Source of the DNA: Bradyrhizobium sp. URHD0069
GTDB taxonomy: Bacteria > Pseudomonadota > Alphaproteobacteria > Rhizobiales > Xanthobacteraceae
Reading direction: 5' to 3'
Assembly (NCBI RefSeq): GCF_000701345.1
Contig: NZ_JNIJ01000021.1
Coordinates: forward strand, 1-64,000
Length of the DNA: 64,000 nt
The position numbers and the translations under genes were made by a program. Positions 62,983 to 64,000 of the stretch are shown here, one piece after another. Below the pieces are notes generated by a model that made no database searches, was not told the origin of the DNA, and saw nothing but the letters and a program-made list of their open reading frames with translations. The stretch's first letter is position 1. The number at the start of each line of letters is the position of its first letter.

Positions 62983-64000
62983 ATGGGCGCAGGTGCGGGA
63001 GCAGGTGCAGGTGCCGGAGCCGGAGCAGGTGCGGGTGCGGGTGCAGGAGCGGGTGCAGGAGCAGGCGCAGGAGCAGGCGCGGGCGCAGGCGCGGGCGCAG
63101 GCGCGGGCGCAGGAGCGGGCGCGGGTGCAGGAGCGGGCGCGGGTGCGGGAGCCGGTGCGGGAGCCGGTGCGGGTGCGGGAGCCGGTATCGGTACCGCTCG
63201 CAGCTATTATGCGACGCCCTGGGATTTGCGCTATCGACCGTGGACGCTAGATTTTACACCGGACGACGCGGGTGTTCCGGCCTTCCCGTTCGAAGAGGTT
63301 ATCAATCCTTATCAAGTCGATGCGAGTGGCAACGACGCATTCATTGAATGGACGACCGGGGATTGGGACCCCGCCTTACGGTTCTGGACGCTGCCTTACG
63401 ATCCGCAACTCACCCAATGGCTGCTTTCGGTTGATCCCTCCCGGCCCTCGATCATGGTGGCCCGCGAATTCGGCGGACAACCAACGCGTTGGCAGTTTTC
63501 GCGGACGCAATTAATCGGCAACGGCTGGCTCGAAGCAGAAGATCTGATATGGCAGCCAGACCCCAACCTGGCGGGCACTCCTGGATGGCCGGGCGCAAAG
63601 ACCGCGGCCTGGGGTCGCGTTCGCGCCGAGATCGAAGAGCTGCAACAACTCATGGAGGACGATCGCGAACGCTATCTCCCAGAGATCGACATTCAAGCTG
63701 ACGGCTTGGCTGACTACTTCATCAGCTTTCTTGGTGCCAGCGAAGAGCGCCATCCCTGGACCATCGAATACATGAGTTGTGGAATGGCGCTCGGCAATAT
63801 CGCCTACATGTTCTACAAGCAACGGTTCAAGCGCCCCCGCCCCTCAGTTTTGTGCCCTGGTCTTATCCCGCCATTCGGTCCCCCGGCGCATCCGGCTTTT
63901 CCGAGTGGGCATTCGTTTCTCGGCCATCTGCTCGCGCTAATGCTCCTGGAGATTCCGGCAATCCGTCAACGCTACGGTCTTTTCAACGTGTTCGATGGCT
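62983..64000 (+). CDS. PAP2/vanadium-haloperoxidase-like protein with a Gly-Ala repeat N-terminus (partial)
   Basis: The frame opens with an ATG 6 bp after GGAGGG and runs off the window end with 339 codons seen. Residues 2-68 alternate glycine and alanine without a break (34 Gly, 33 Ala), then IGTARSYYATPWDLRY starts ordinary sequence. Near the end, K279-x6-R286-P287 (YKQRFKRPRP) and P307-S308-G309-H310 (AFPSGHSFLGH) are motifs 1 and 2 of the PAP2/vanadium-dependent haloperoxidase superfamily. The third motif would lie beyond the window. It should be a phosphatase or haloperoxidase. No signal peptide is visible, unless the repeat acts as one. The frame is open through the tract, with mixed synonymous codons. 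Confidence 0.8.
   Translation, partial: MGAGAGAGAGAGAGAGAGAGAGAGAGAGAGAGAGAGAGAGAGAGAGAGAGAGAGAGAGAGAGAGAGAGIGTARSYYATPWDLRYRPWTLDFTPDDAGVPAFPFEEVINPYQVDASGNDAFIEWTTGDWDPALRFWTLPYDPQLTQWLLSVDPSRPSIMVAREFGGQPTRWQFSRTQLIGNGWLEAEDLIWQPDPNLAGTPGWPGAKTAAWGRVRAEIEELQQLMEDDRERYLPEIDIQADGLADYFISFLGASEERHPWTIEYMSCGMALGNIAYMFYKQRFKRPRPSVLCPGLIPPFGPPAHPAFPSGHSFLGHLLALMLLEIPAIRQRYGLFNVFDG
62986..63186. repeat. Gly-Ala coding microsatellite
   Basis: The tract is made of 33 GGN-GCN hexanucleotide units plus one GGN. Third positions vary among A, C, G and T, so it is not a pure DNA repeat even though it is strict at protein level. This suggests selection on the protein or an old expansion that has since drifted silently. 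Confidence 0.9.

Noticed and set aside
62951..63250. Alternative frame over the Gly-Ala tract giving an Arg/Glu/Val/Gln-rich protein
   Set aside because: It lacks a ribosome binding site and ends soon after the tract, while the Gly-Ala frame has GGAGGG and continues into a recognisable PAP2 domain.

Overview
The window is high-GC alphaproteobacterial chromosome, and everything recognisable points to a Bradyrhizobium-type organism (Nitrobacteraceae, Rhizobiales). The signs are many branched-chain-amino-acid-type and peptide-type ABC transporters, PilZ and DUF2336-like proteins, a rhizobial dispersed palindrome at 10116-10160, and frequent GTG and TTG starts. I see no rRNA, tRNA, CRISPR array, integrase or transposase. 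The genus is an inference from gene content.

Left part (1-19.9 kb): a DUF938 methyltransferase, a persulfide dioxygenase-rhodanese fusion, and a vitamin B12 uptake locus. That locus has a btuF-btuD-btuC operon on the minus strand facing away from a cobalamin riboswitch and btuB on the plus strand. Downstream of btuB lie a perfect 30-bp palindrome and the fossil C-terminus of a second TonB-dependent receptor, then an uncharacterised gene. Small basic proteins, an ATP-grasp protein, an MFS transporter, an amidohydrolase and an AttE/FG/H-like export operon with a MAPEG protein follow.

Middle (19.9-50.8 kb): a Liv-type ABC operon with two binding proteins on the minus strand; a two-gene RND efflux operon; a frameshifted acyl-CoA synthetase remnant; and a catabolic island made of a GntR regulator, an SDR, a Tat-exported binding protein, LivH, a single-chain LivM-LivG-LivF fusion, a CRYL1-like 3-hydroxyacid dehydrogenase and a BKACE (beta-keto acid cleavage enzyme). 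Then come a VOC protein, a five-gene peptide/opine-type ABC operon, a DUF1614 membrane protein, a methyltransferase, an NDP-forming acyl-CoA synthetase and an orphan MCE protein.

Right part (51.1-64 kb): a signalling island. It starts with a 2095-residue cytosolic hybrid histidine kinase carrying eleven exact 92-residue HAMP repeats, laid out like fungal group III (Nik1/Os-1) kinases. A receiver-PAS-HWE kinase lies 13 bp downstream. Next is a partly decayed c-di-GMP-type region: two PilZ genes, a DUF2336 pseudogene broken by three frameshifts, a 55-residue protein and an apparently truncated pseudo-receiver protein. A class III nucleotide cyclase with TPRs follows. The window ends inside a PAP2/vanadium-haloperoxidase-like protein whose N-terminus is a strict 67-residue Gly-Ala alternation.

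The strongest candidates for something undescribed are the eleven-HAMP kinase with its dimeric repeat pattern, the (Gly-Ala)n PAP2 protein, and the BKACE island served by a fused LivMGF transporter.
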